A stretch of 12,176 bases of DNA from Bacteroidetes bacterium UBA7368. GTDB lineage: Bacteria; Bacteroidota; Rhodothermia; Rhodothermales; UBA10348. Within the stretch, counting starts at the first letter, position 1. Each line of letters opens with the position of its first letter. The notes under the pieces are model-generated. The model had not been told where the DNA came from, did not search any database, and saw only the letters and a program-made list of their open reading frames with translations. The position numbers were made by a program, and so were the translations under genes. This document shows, piece by piece, positions 1-6,759 of the stretch. The stretch is taken from contig DKOG01000126.1 of NCBI GenBank assembly GCA_002469915.1, positions 1 through 12,176 of the forward strand. The letters are read 5' to 3'.

Positions 1-135
1 TCCTATGCGCAAATGACTCCAGAAGAAGCGAAGGATCACAAGGCAACGGTAGTGCTCGTGAATGAGGCGAATCGTCCAAAAGAGATTCTTGAGTTGCCAG
101 TCTACGAAAACGAAGCGTTACCTACGGTCGTTTAA
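1..135 (+). CDS. C-terminal end of an unidentified protein (5' truncated)
   Basis: Frame 1 is open from the first base of the window to a TAA at 133-135 and gives 44 residues, ending in LPVYENEALPTVV. The piece is hydrophilic and mixed in charge, with no membrane segment and no recognisable motif. I do not recognise the family and assign no function. The reading frame is credible because its stop lies 9 bp before the stop codon of the convergent phoH gene, the tight tail-to-tail packing seen elsewhere in this window. No hairpin terminator is visible in the gap, so transcripts from both sides may overlap. Confidence 0.6.
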   Translation, partial: SYAQMTPEEAKDHKATVVLVNEANRPKEILELPVYENEALPTVV

Positions 136-144
136 ATCGACGTT

Positions 145-1152
145 TTACTTTTTCGATTCGGGTTTCGCATTATTTCTGTCATCGAAAAACCGAGAATAGG
201 CGTTAATGATTTCTTTCACCAATCGGTGACGCACCACATCTCGCTCGTCGAAATACACAAAGTTGACTCCGTCTATCTCTATCAAGATTTCTCGGGCTTC
301 AGACAATCCGCTGATTTCTCTCATCGGGAGATCTGTTTGAGTCAGATCACCGGTTATGATGCATCGGCTGTTTGCTCCTATTCGCGTTAGAAACATCTTC
401 ATTTGAAGGGCTGTCGCGTTTTGTGCCTCGTCTAAAATCACAAAAGCAGAGTTCAGCGTTCGCCCGCGCATGAACGCTAGTGGGACGATCTCCACCACGT
501 TGGACTCCATGAAAGACTTCAGTTTCTCTTTGGGGAGCATGTCTTCGAGTGCATCATAAAGAGGGCGCAGATAGGGATCTATCTTCTCTTTCATGTCTCC
601 AGGCAGAAAGCCGAGTCGTTCTCCTGCTTCTACGGCTGGGCGGCACAGTACAATACGCTTTACCTGCTTAGATTTTAGGGCGGCAACGGCCAGCGCAACA
701 GCAGTATAGGTCTTGCCGGTACCAGCGGGGCCAATAGCAAAAACGATATCGTTTTTACGCGCCGAATCTACCAAGCAAATTTGGTTGGGTGTTTTTGCTT
801 TGACACTTCCACCCGAAGGCGTGAAAAGAACGGTATGATGTGATCCTTTCAGGGGAAGAGAAGCCGCAGACCCAGAATTATGAGCAAACAAGGCAAGGAC
901 CGTGTCTACATCATTTTCTGTTAGGTTGCCGTTTCTATTAAGTAGCGCCGTCATTTCATTCAGAACACGTTGAATCGTATTTACTTCAGAGGGTTCACCG
1001 GAGAGGTGTACCTGATCTCCACGAGCGGTAATTTGAACGTTAGGGAATGCGCGTTCTATGCGCTTCAGGTAGATATCGTTGAAGCCAAATAGCAGTAGGG
1101 GCTCAGCTTTCTCTATCTGCAGTCGTTTTTCGATGGTATTATTGTCGTTCAA
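145..1152 (-). CDS. phoH: PhoH family protein (PhoH-like ATPase)
   Basis: A 335-residue cytoplasmic PhoH-like P-loop NTPase, full length for the family. An N-terminal KH-like region (about residues 15-75) precedes the PhoH ATPase domain (about 120-325). Visible motifs are Walker A GPAGTGKT (141-148), the PhoH signature around CRPAVEAGERLGFLPGD (170-186), Walker B FVILDEAQN (237-245) and TGDLTQTDLP (267-276). Family members are linked to RNA metabolism, often near ybeY; the exact reaction is not settled by sequence. The start codon is TTG (1150-1152) with no clear Shine-Dalgarno site; an in-frame stop four codons upstream leaves no better choice. The gene is divergent from dapF across 56 bp and convergent with the truncated gene at 1-135. 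Confidence 0.93.
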   Translation of the reverse strand: MNDNNTIEKRLQIEKAEPLLLFGFNDIYLKRIERAFPNVQITARGDQVHLSGEPSEVNTIQRVLNEMTALLNRNGNLTENDVDTVLALFAHNSGSAASLPLKGSHHTVLFTPSGGSVKAKTPNQICLVDSARKNDIVFAIGPAGTGKTYTAVALAVAALKSKQVKRIVLCRPAVEAGERLGFLPGDMKEKIDPYLRPLYDALEDMLPKEKLKSFMESNVVEIVPLAFMRGRTLNSAFVILDEAQNATALQMKMFLTRIGANSRCIITGDLTQTDLPMREISGLSEAREILIEIDGVNFVYFDERDVVRHRLVKEIINAYSRFFDDRNNAKPESKK

Positions 1153-1208
1153 GACGGAGTATTATCTTTACGGTAAGAAAATTAGTCACCCGAACCGACC
1201 CTGTTTAT

Positions 1209-2057
1209 ATGTCGATCCAGTCCAGGAAACTCATCGTTGAATTTACAAAAATGAGTGGCGCAGGAAATGATTTTATCGTGATTGATAATAGGTTTTACAA
1301 TTTTAGCAGGGATGAGCTCTCCGAGATGGCTAAAAACCTGTGCCGTCGGCGCATAAGTTTGGGTGCCGACGGCATTTTGGCTCTTTGCAATCCGGACACA
1401 GAGGGGGCGTCATTTAGAATGATGTACTACAACGCAGATGGATCGTTAGGAACGATGTGCGGAAATGGTGCACGGTGTTTAGCTCGATTTGCTCGGGAAG
1501 CAGGTCTCATGGAAGAGCCGCTTGTTTTTGACTCTGATGCGGGGCTATATGCTGCGTCGGTTGGAGAGGACGCTTCACTTGTTCGTCTCTTTGTACCCGC
1601 GCCAAAGGGCTATGTCGAAAATATACCGTTGGACGGCGATTTACCGAATGGGAGCACAGTGGCCCACTACATTTGGACCGGTACGCAGCACTTAGTTATC
1701 CCAGTTGAAGACGTCTCTAAGCTAAATCTAACTCACCTAGGTCCTCGATTACGTGCAGATGCAGGGCTTGGCGAGGAGGGAGCCAATGTCAATTTTGTTG
1801 AACAGACGGGCGACGCCACATTCCATGTTAGGACGTTTGAGAAAGGCGTTGAAGCAGAAACGTTAGCCTGCGGCACTGGATCAATTGCATCTGCCCTAGT
1901 TAGTCACCGAACCGGTAAAACGCGTTCTCAAGAAATATCCGTCCGTATGCCGGGCGGAGAGTTAAAGGTCGGATTTGAGGGGCCGTCATCGGACCCTCAA
2001 AAGCTCTATTTGGAAGGAGCGGCCGATTTGGTGTATCGCGGAACGTTAGAACTCTAA
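1209..2057 (+). CDS. dapF: Diaminopimelate epimerase
   Basis: DapF interconverts LL- and meso-diaminopimelate in lysine and peptidoglycan precursor synthesis, in the cytoplasm and without a cofactor. The 282-residue product has the family's two-lobed layout. The N-terminal signature is FTKMSGAGNDF (12-22), the first catalytic cysteine is in MCGNGARC (Cys84), GANVNFV (191-197) is typical, and the second catalytic cysteine is in ETLACGTGS (Cys221). Both active-site cysteines are present, so the enzyme should be active. The ATG at 1209 has no visible Shine-Dalgarno site. A start at 1251 would remove the first beta strand, so 1209 is preferred. The gene diverges from phoH and ends before the hairpin at 2102-2137. 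lysA, a later step of the same pathway, is at the far end of the window, so the pathway is not one operon. Confidence 0.96.
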   Translation: MSIQSRKLIVEFTKMSGAGNDFIVIDNRFYNFSRDELSEMAKNLCRRRISLGADGILALCNPDTEGASFRMMYYNADGSLGTMCGNGARCLARFAREAGLMEEPLVFDSDAGLYAASVGEDASLVRLFVPAPKGYVENIPLDGDLPNGSTVAHYIWTGTQHLVIPVEDVSKLNLTHLGPRLRADAGLGEEGANVNFVEQTGDATFHVRTFEKGVEAETLACGTGSIASALVSHRTGKTRSQEISVRMPGGELKVGFEGPSSDPQKLYLEGAADLVYRGTLEL

Positions 2058-2101
2058 GCTCACGTTCGTTTAGGTGTAATTTTAGCTTACTATAGAGCAT
2101 A

Positions 2102-2137
2102 AAAAAAGGGGGCTCCCGTATGGGAGCCCCCTTTTTT
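2102..2137. terminator. Bidirectional intrinsic terminator between dapF and ppiD
   Basis: A perfect 10-bp GC-rich stem, GGGGGCTCCC (2108-2117) and GGGAGCCCCC (2122-2131), encloses a 4-nt loop. Six A (2102-2107) and six T (2132-2137) flank it, so it has a U-tract in either direction. It lies between the dapF stop (2057) and the convergent ppiD stop (2152), and probably ends both transcripts. Confidence 0.93.
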
Positions 2138-2151
2138 AGAAATCCTTCGGC

Positions 2152-4236
2152 CTACTGAAGGAAAATCCGTCTGTTGTCTACAATGTCTGCAGACTCCCGT
2201 AACGCAGTGATCCACTGCGAACGGACCAAACTTTGTCGCTGATTCTTTAATTGCTCCTTTAGCGTAGAGAATGCGGCGGGCTCTAAAGCCGTTGGCTCCT
2301 GAACGCCTGTCAATAAAATGACGTAAGCTGAATTAGCACCGACGATCACATCTGAAACATCACCTTCATTCATTCCCAAAGCCGTACCCACAAAGAGTGG
2401 ATCGCGTCCGATTCCTGGAACGGTTAGGTTATTGAATGAAAGGTCGGTTGCAGTACGCTCGGTCGTGGCGACTGTTGTCGCAAGTCCTTCAAATCCGTTA
2501 GATAGCGCATCTTCAAGCTTTTCAGCCTGAATGGATGACTTCAGTTCATTACGTAAACGAGGCTCTAGTTGGTCACGAACTTCGTCAAACGGCTGGAATC
2601 CTGAATCATTAACAGATTCGACGGAAGCAACAAAAAAGACGTCATTCAACTCAATGACTGGACTCACATCGCCCTCGGAGGCGTCAGAGAGGAAATTGGT
2701 CATAGCTCGGCTATTACCAAGACCCGGAATAAACTGCTGATCTTCTTCGATCGATACGGACATTACTTCGAGTTCACGTCGTACAGCTTCTTCAGAGAAG
2801 TTGCCTTCTTCTGTCGCAAAGTACTGGAGGTCATCCAAGTTACTTTGAATACGATTCAACGTCTGAACGCCTGCGCGCAGCGTCAGTGCAAAATCTGCAA
2901 TCTGAGCTTCTTCGCGGGCTTTCTCCGTGACCTTAATCAAATGGTATCCGAATTGGGAAGCAACTGGACCAACAACCCGGCCAATCCGAGCTCCGAATGC
3001 AGCCTCTTCAAACGGGGCTACCATACGTCCAGGACCAAACCATCCCAGATCGCCACCTTGCGATGCCGTTCCATCATCGGAGTGCTCACGTGCCATATCA
3101 GCAAAGTCAGCTCCGTTCAAGATCTCTCTGCGAATCCGATTTGCTTCGGCCCGTGCCTCTGAACGCGCAGCATCGTCGCCTTCAGAAGCCCGGAAAAGAA
3201 TGTGGCTGGCTTTAACAGCTGTTTCTTCGGGAGGGCGGACATCCATCACTTTAAGAATGTGTACCTGTCCGGCAGAAATTACCGGTCCGACAACCGTTCC
3301 AATTTCAGGATTATCGAAAACTGCAGAAGCCAATTCGGCATCAACCTCATCGCGACGGAAGTAGGCGCTCGTGTAAGGACGCTCTGAACCATTCCTAGCA
3401 AGGAAAAGGGAGTCGTTTTCGGCACTTTCAAACGTAGGAATGAGTCCAGTAAGATCTGAAATCACAGCGGCAGTATCCTCTGGGGTAGGGGACTTCGACA
3501 TCGTTACATAAGAGAGATCGAAAGTTTTGGCTTTCTCAAACTCGTCTTTGTTATCGTTGTAGAATTTGCGCAGATCTGAATCGTCGTAGGAAATGTCTTC
3601 GTCAGGAAGAGCCGTAAAGCGAAGCGCTACGTAGCGCACGTTGGCTTTTGCTTCGCGACGACGATGCTCTTCTTGAACATCGGCTTCCGTTACTCGAACG
3701 GACGAACTGATTAAGTTTTCAAGCTTCTGGCGACGTCTTTCGCTGCGGATGTAGGACTCAATATTGAGCCAGTCGGCAGCCGCTTCAGGATTTGCAATGA
3801 AATTCTGAAGCACATCACGGTCTACACCACCTTCGCCATCACCAAAGTAAGCTTTGATAATTGGATGAGGATCGTCCCCTTGAATCATCTCAATAAGTTC
3901 GGCATCGGAGACACCTAGACCTAGACGTTCCATTTCTTGTTCGCGAAGCTTGTTGCTCACGAGCTCGTCGAAAACACGGTCGCGTGTCTGGTCCAACATC
4001 TGAGGAGGCATACTATCCCCAGTTTGGTTCTGGTAGCTCTGCACCTGTCCGTCTACAGCCTGATTGTATTCATCGATTGTGATGGCAGTGCCATTCACGG
4101 TTCCGATGTTGTTACTCAAGTTACCGACAGCATCGAGTCCACCTGAATCCTGAAGAACCCAGATAACTCCAAATGCGAAAACAAGAATCCAGAGGACGAC
4201 TCCAGTGTTTTCCCGGAGTTTGTTCATAACACCCAT
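2152..4236 (-). CDS. ppiD: PpiD-like membrane-anchored periplasmic peptidyl-prolyl isomerase (SurA_N and parvulin domains)
   Basis: About 694 residues. A short cytoplasmic N-terminus (MNKLRENTG) precedes one transmembrane helix, [16 protein letters not shown] (about 13-28), with no signal peptidase site, so the protein is anchored with a periplasmic body. A SurA_N-like chaperone region follows (about 45-180). One canonical parvulin rotamase domain lies at about 340-437 ([29 protein letters not shown]). The stretches at about 200-333 and after 450 look like degenerate parvulin-like modules; for example [14 protein letters not shown] ends the first. The expected role is folding outer-membrane and secreted proteins near the Sec translocon. 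I chose ATG 4236 because GGAAGAGG lies 7 nt upstream; an in-frame TTG at 4242 would add two residues. It appears monocistronic between the terminator at 2102-2137 and the sigma factor terminator. Confidence 0.88.
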   Translation of the reverse strand: MGVMNKLRENTGVVLWILVFAFGVIWVLQDSGGLDAVGNLSNNIGTVNGTAITIDEYNQAVDGQVQSYQNQTGDSMPPQMLDQTRDRVFDELVSNKLREQEMERLGLGVSDAELIEMIQGDDPHPIIKAYFGDGEGGVDRDVLQNFIANPEAAADWLNIESYIRSERRRQKLENLISSSVRVTEADVQEEHRRREAKANVRYVALRFTALPDEDISYDDSDLRKFYNDNKDEFEKAKTFDLSYVTMSKSPTPEDTAAVISDLTGLIPTFESAENDSLFLARNGSERPYTSAYFRRDEVDAELASAVFDNPEIGTVVGPVISAGQVHILKVMDVRPPEETAVKASHILFRASEGDDAARSEARAEANRIRREILNGADFADMAREHSDDGTASQGGDLGWFGPGRMVAPFEEAAFGARIGRVVGPVASQFGYHLIKVTEKAREEAQIADFALTLRAGVQTLNRIQSNLDDLQYFATEEGNFSEEAVRRELEVMSVSIEEDQQFIPGLGNSRAMTNFLSDASEGDVSPVIELNDVFFVASVESVNDSGFQPFDEVRDQLEPRLRNELKSSIQAEKLEDALSNGFEGLATTVATTERTATDLSFNNLTVPGIGRDPLFVGTALGMNEGDVSDVIVGANSAYVILLTGVQEPTALEPAAFSTLKEQLKNQRQSLVRSQWITALRESADIVDNRRIFLQ

Positions 4237-4290
4237 GGACAAACCTCTTCCGTCTTAACGACGTGCTTTTTGTAATAGTCTTAATGGAGA

Positions 4291-4309
4291 AAACCGCCTA
4301 AAGCGGTTT
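4291..4309. repeat. Short inverted repeat upstream of ppiD
   Basis: AAACCGC (4291-4297) and GCGGTTT (4303-4309) form a perfect 7-bp inverted repeat around a 5-nt centre, about 55 bp upstream of the ppiD start. It may be a protein-binding operator or a leader hairpin; no U-tract supports a terminator reading. The rest of the ppiD-sigma gap (4243-4497) holds the sigma factor terminator and no other recognisable element. Confidence 0.4.
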
Positions 4310-4418
4310 GTAAAGCAGAAACAAGCGAAAACGCACAGTTCCTGTCAAGCCTCGCAATATACAGTATCTGACTCCATTTGTTCACTTTTTTGCTGAAGAA
4401 TAAACAAGGATTTTCAGG

Positions 4419-4455
4419 GTAAAAGAAAAGGGGCGCGGCCTTTGGCCGCGCCCCT
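4419..4455 (-). terminator. Intrinsic terminator of the sigma factor gene
   Basis: A 12-bp GC-rich inverted repeat, AGGGGCGCGGCC (4429-4440) and GGCCGCGCCCCT (4444-4455), has a TTT centre. On the minus strand it is followed by a T-rich run (TTTTCTTTTA). It lies 42 bp past the stop codon of the sigma gene at 4498 and isolates that gene from ppiD. Confidence 0.88.
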
Positions 4456-4497
4456 GACTGTCCATCCCTCAATGTCAGTATCCTTAAAAGAGTTGTT

Positions 4498-5259
4498 TTA
4501 GGCTGCTTTTGACGATACCTGTGCTAACTGAGCACGCAATGTTTTAAGGACCTTGGCCAATATCTGACTGATTCGGGCTTCGGTACGATCCATTAACCCT
4601 GCAATTTCGCGCAGCGTAAGGTTCTCGAAGTAGTATAGTGCTAGAATGGTTTGCTCACGTTCCGGGAGCTCTTTAATAAGCGTACCGATATACGATTTTA
4701 GAGATTCGGTATCGATCGCTTCAAAGGCTTGGAGGGTATCTTTATTTGGAATCGATTCCAAAACGGTCTGATCACCTTCGCCGTCAATAGGGGAGTGCAA
4801 GGATAGAGAGAATCGGCACTGGGCGTCACGAAGAAGCGTGTGATACTCGATCATCGTCATTTCCAATTTATCTGCTACCGCCATATCAGATGGCTCTTCT
4901 CCCAGTTCCTGTCGTAACACGTCCATAGTGTGGTGTGCTTGGGCCAACATGCGGCGGCGCTCTCGGGGAAGGGCGTCGATTGATCTCAGATAATCAACCA
5001 ATGCTCCACGTACCCGGCCGTATGCGTAGGAAACGAATGGCGTTCCCCGTTCAGGATCAAATCCTTCAAGAGCCTGAAGCAGGCCTAGCTGTCCAACACT
5101 TTCAAGATCTTCGCGGGTTGCTAGGGGATGATCAGGAATAGAAAGACGTCCAACGATGGATCGTACGAGAGGGATTGCTGCCATCACAACAGCTGTGCGA
5201 GTTTTTTCGGATGGCGATGCAACGTATTCGACTGCGACGCTCTGTAGATCTTTTGACAT
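4498..5259 (-). CDS. fliA: RNA polymerase sigma factor, FliA/WhiG (sigma-28, group 3) family
   Basis: A 253-residue sigma-70-family factor without region 1, the usual size for FliA/WhiG proteins. Region 2 is at about 24-92 with the family-typical FDPERGTPFVSYAYGRVRGA (67-86), followed by DYLRSIDALPRERRR. Region 3 is at about 97-175. Region 4 is at about 191-246, with ELPEREQTILALYYFENLTL and the helix-turn-helix LREIAGLMDRTEARISQIL. In flagellated bacteria this family transcribes late flagellar and chemotaxis genes; in others it directs motility or developmental regulons. Which applies here is unknown, since no flagellar structural gene is present. The ATG start lacks a Shine-Dalgarno site, and the 37-nt leader is C-rich (G-quadruplex motif on the other strand). 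It lies downstream of a small membrane protein gene and probably shares its sigma-54 promoter. The family call is firm; fliA versus another group 3 name is less so. Confidence 0.88.
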   Translation of the reverse strand: MSKDLQSVAVEYVASPSEKTRTAVVMAAIPLVRSIVGRLSIPDHPLATREDLESVGQLGLLQALEGFDPERGTPFVSYAYGRVRGALVDYLRSIDALPRERRRMLAQAHHTMDVLRQELGEEPSDMAVADKLEMTMIEYHTLLRDAQCRFSLSLHSPIDGEGDQTVLESIPNKDTLQAFEAIDTESLKSYIGTLIKELPEREQTILALYYFENLTLREIAGLMDRTEARISQILAKVLKTLRAQLAQVSSKAA

Positions 5260-5267
5260 GGTACTAA

Positions 5268-5295
5268 GGGGATTGGGGTGAGGGGAAAGGAGGGG
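5268..5295 (+). other. Four-tract G-quadruplex motif in the sigma factor leader
   Basis: Four runs of exactly four G lie at 5268-5271, 5275-5278, 5282-5285 and 5292-5295, with loops ATT, TGA and AAAGGA. This meets the canonical G4 rule with four possible tetrads. It fills most of the 37-bp gap (5260-5296) between the membrane protein gene and the sigma factor gene. The G-rich strand is the template, so the mRNA carries the complementary C-runs. Motif presence is seen directly; folding and function are inferred. Confidence 0.75.
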
Positions 5296-5296
5296 A

Positions 5297-5623
5297 TTAG
5301 GCGGCTAGTGATTCCGAATCGGAATGTGCTGTAGCACCTGAAAGCGGTTCTTCCGTTGCAAACAAGTCCTGAATCAAGTCAACTTCTGGCCGCTCTTCTT
5401 CAAATCGTGCTGAGAGCAGCGCAAAAGGAGAGGAGTCAAGCAGACGATAGATCGAATAATCTCCAACGAGGAGGATCAGGTAAATCATGCAACCCAGGAT
5501 GACGCCCCATCCCAGAGCGACCACTAACGTGGTTCCGTCTGAGTTCAGATTAACCGTTGTAAGCACGGCAACTAAAAAACTGAGTTGTGTAAAAATGGCT
5601 CGCATGACAGAGTCGAAGTCCAA
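5297..5623 (-). CDS. Small membrane protein of unknown function upstream of the sigma factor
   Basis: A 108-residue protein I do not recognise. It has two probable transmembrane helices: about residues 8-26 (RAIFTQLSFLVAVLTTVNL) and 32-54 (LVVALGWGVILGCMIYLILLV), joined by a short polar loop. An acidic soluble tail of about 50 residues, rich in Glu, Asp and Ser, follows. The longest reading starts at a TTG (5621-5623); an ATG at 5603-5605 (residue 7) would keep both helices and may be the real start. Neither has a Shine-Dalgarno site. A sigma-54 promoter 27 bp upstream of the TTG and the sigma factor gene 37 bp downstream imply a two-gene operon. It could act on the sigma factor or be an unrelated early product of its regulon; neither is shown by sequence. 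Confidence 0.72.
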   Translation of the reverse strand: MDFDSVMRAIFTQLSFLVAVLTTVNLNSDGTTLVVALGWGVILGCMIYLILLVGDYSIYRLLDSSPFALLSARFEEERPEVDLIQDLFATEEPLSGATAHSDSESLAA

Positions 5624-5638
5624 TGTTTGATGACATTG
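5621..5638 (-). repeat. Inverted repeat at the predicted transcript 5' end, overlapping the TTG start
   Basis: On the minus strand CAATGT (5638-5633) and ACATTG (5626-5621) form a 6-bp inverted repeat around CATCAA. If transcription starts near 5639, as the sigma-54 promoter predicts, this hairpin would sit at the extreme 5' end of the mRNA and contain the TTG codon. The stem is short and AU-rich, so stability is doubtful. Confidence 0.35.
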
Positions 5639-5649
5639 CAGACTCCAAT

Positions 5650-5665
5650 TGCAAACCGTGTGCCA
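5650..5665 (-). promoter_or_regulatory. Sigma-54 (-24/-12) promoter for the membrane protein-sigma factor operon
   Basis: The minus strand reads TGGCACACGGTTTGCA from 5665 to 5650. It matches every fixed position of the sigma-54 consensus TGGCAC-N5-TTGCA, with the diagnostic GG-N10-GC spacing (GG at 5664-5663, GC at 5652-5651). Transcription would start near 5639, giving a 16-nt leader to the TTG start or 34 nt to the alternative ATG. It points at the small membrane protein gene and the sigma factor gene. Such promoters need an AAA+ activator, and the adjacent NtrC-family regulator is the obvious candidate. Confidence 0.85.
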
Positions 5666-5712
5666 CGACTAGAAAAAGAAGTGACAAAAAAATGGACTAG
5701 AGCTTAATATTG

Positions 5713-5734
5713 CCGTAGAAACGGTCGATACGAC
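5713..5734. promoter_or_regulatory. Possible upstream activator site (tandem short inverted repeats)
   Basis: Two small dyads are packed together: CCGT-N4-ACGG (5713-5724) and GTCG-ATA-CGAC (5724-5734). They lie about 75-95 bp upstream of the predicted sigma-54 start site, where NtrC-type activators commonly bind. Half-sites of 4 bp are weak evidence, so this is only a candidate. Confidence 0.25.
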
Positions 5735-5755
5735 TTTGAAAGGACCTTTTTGCGT

Positions 5756-5790
5756 AAAAAAGGCGACACCAAATAAAATTTGATGTCGCC
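5756..5790 (-). terminator. Intrinsic terminator of the kinase/response regulator cluster
   Basis: A 13-bp stem with one mismatch (5762-5774 with 5778-5790; outer arms GGCGACA and TGTCGCC) has an AAA centre. On the minus strand TTTTTT follows (5761-5756). It is 78 bp beyond the stop codon of the response regulator and about 90 bp upstream of the sigma-54 promoter, so it separates the two minus-strand units. Confidence 0.9.
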
Positions 5791-5868
5791 CTTAAGATCA
5801 GTAGCCTTTCAGCCGATCGGGAAAATATTTCCGATGATACGCCAGAGGAAACCCGGAAAAATCTTCCG

Positions 5869-6627
5869 TTACTCGATGTAACCGTCCTCCCGGTACTTAC
5901 GCAGCTTATTCCGAATCGTACGTGCGCTTATTCCTAGTTTTTCCGCAGCAAGCTGCTGATTATTCCCAGAGTCCTGCAGCGCCTGTAGAATCATGTCCCG
6001 CTCCATTTCTTCAATGGTGGCCGCTTTTATATCTGCGTTATGGGCAGATGAGGCACCAGAAGAATTGGCATCCGTGAAAAAGTCGTCATAGACATCACTT
6101 TTCTTGATCTCAGTACGCTCTGCGGACAGTAGTACTCCTCGTTGGACCATGTTTTCCAATTCTCGGACATTGCCCGGCCAGGAATGCGTCCTAAAGTGAT
6201 TAATTAACTCTGGAGCCAAGCTTTTTGCCTCTAGGCTGTACAAAGCGCAGTATTTTTCTACGAAGTGATGGGCGAGCAAAGCAACAACTCCTTCTCGTTC
6301 TCTGAGAGGTGGAACAGTAAGCGGGAAAACAGCGAGTCGGTGATAGAGATCTTCCCGGAAGATCCCGAGGGATATGGCTTCTCCGAGATTGCGATTACTC
6401 GTTGCAATAACTCGTACATCGACCTGTTTTACGGCGGAAGAACCCACTTTCTGGAACTCTTGCTCCTGTAAGACTCTTAGCAATTTGGCTTGAACAGAGA
6501 GCTCAACTTCCGTGATCTCATCTAGGAGTAACGTACCTTTGTCTGCGTGTTCGAATGCACCGATCATATCTTCGACAGCACCGGTAAAAGCTCCCTTTTT
6601 ATGACCAAATAGGTGACTTTCGACCAA
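5869..6627 (-). CDS. Distal open fragment: AAA+ and Fis-HTH part of the interrupted regulator
   Basis: This is the longest piece after the internal stop that begins with a conventional start codon, a TTG at 6625-6627, and it encodes 252 residues. It retains GAFTGA, Walker B, the sensor regions and the DNA-binding domain. Starting here would drop the Walker A loop encoded at about 6709-6732, so the product could not bind ATP normally and should be inactive as an activator. The frame is open back to 6759, but no ATG, GTG or TTG lies between the stop and the Walker A codons, so reinitiation that saves the ATPase looks unlikely. Independent expression is therefore doubtful; the protein is best understood as part of the interrupted gene. 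Confidence 0.5.
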   Translation of the reverse strand: MVESHLFGHKKGAFTGAVEDMIGAFEHADKGTLLLDEITEVELSVQAKLLRVLQEQEFQKVGSSAVKQVDVRVIATSNRNLGEAISLGIFREDLYHRLAVFPLTVPPLREREGVVALLAHHFVEKYCALYSLEAKSLAPELINHFRTHSWPGNVRELENMVQRGVLLSAERTEIKKSDVYDDFFTDANSSGASSAHNADIKAATIEEMERDMILQALQDSGNNQQLAAEKLGISARTIRNKLRKYREDGYIE

Positions 6628-6759
6628 CTCTTTCGGAAGATTTGCACAGTTTATGGTTAGATAAGGGCCTTTTGATCGGTCACTCGTGTGATGAATGAGT
6701 TTCGCCAGAATCTCTTTCCCCGTTCCACTTTCGCCTTGGATAAAGACAGGAGCCTGATT

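Noticed and set aside
1153..1208. Divergent promoter elements between phoH and dapF
   Set aside because: A promoter must exist here, but I found no convincing -35/-10 or sigma-54 match in the 56 bp to annotate.
2531..3387. Several plus-strand open frames inside the ppiD gene
   Set aside because: They lie antisense to a long gene with clear parvulin and SurA_N motifs, and their translations show no family features; they are shadows of its codon composition.
5820..5832. GGAAA/TTTCC dyad downstream of the response regulator
   Set aside because: Short and AT-rich without a U-tract; the real terminator is the strong hairpin at 5756-5790.
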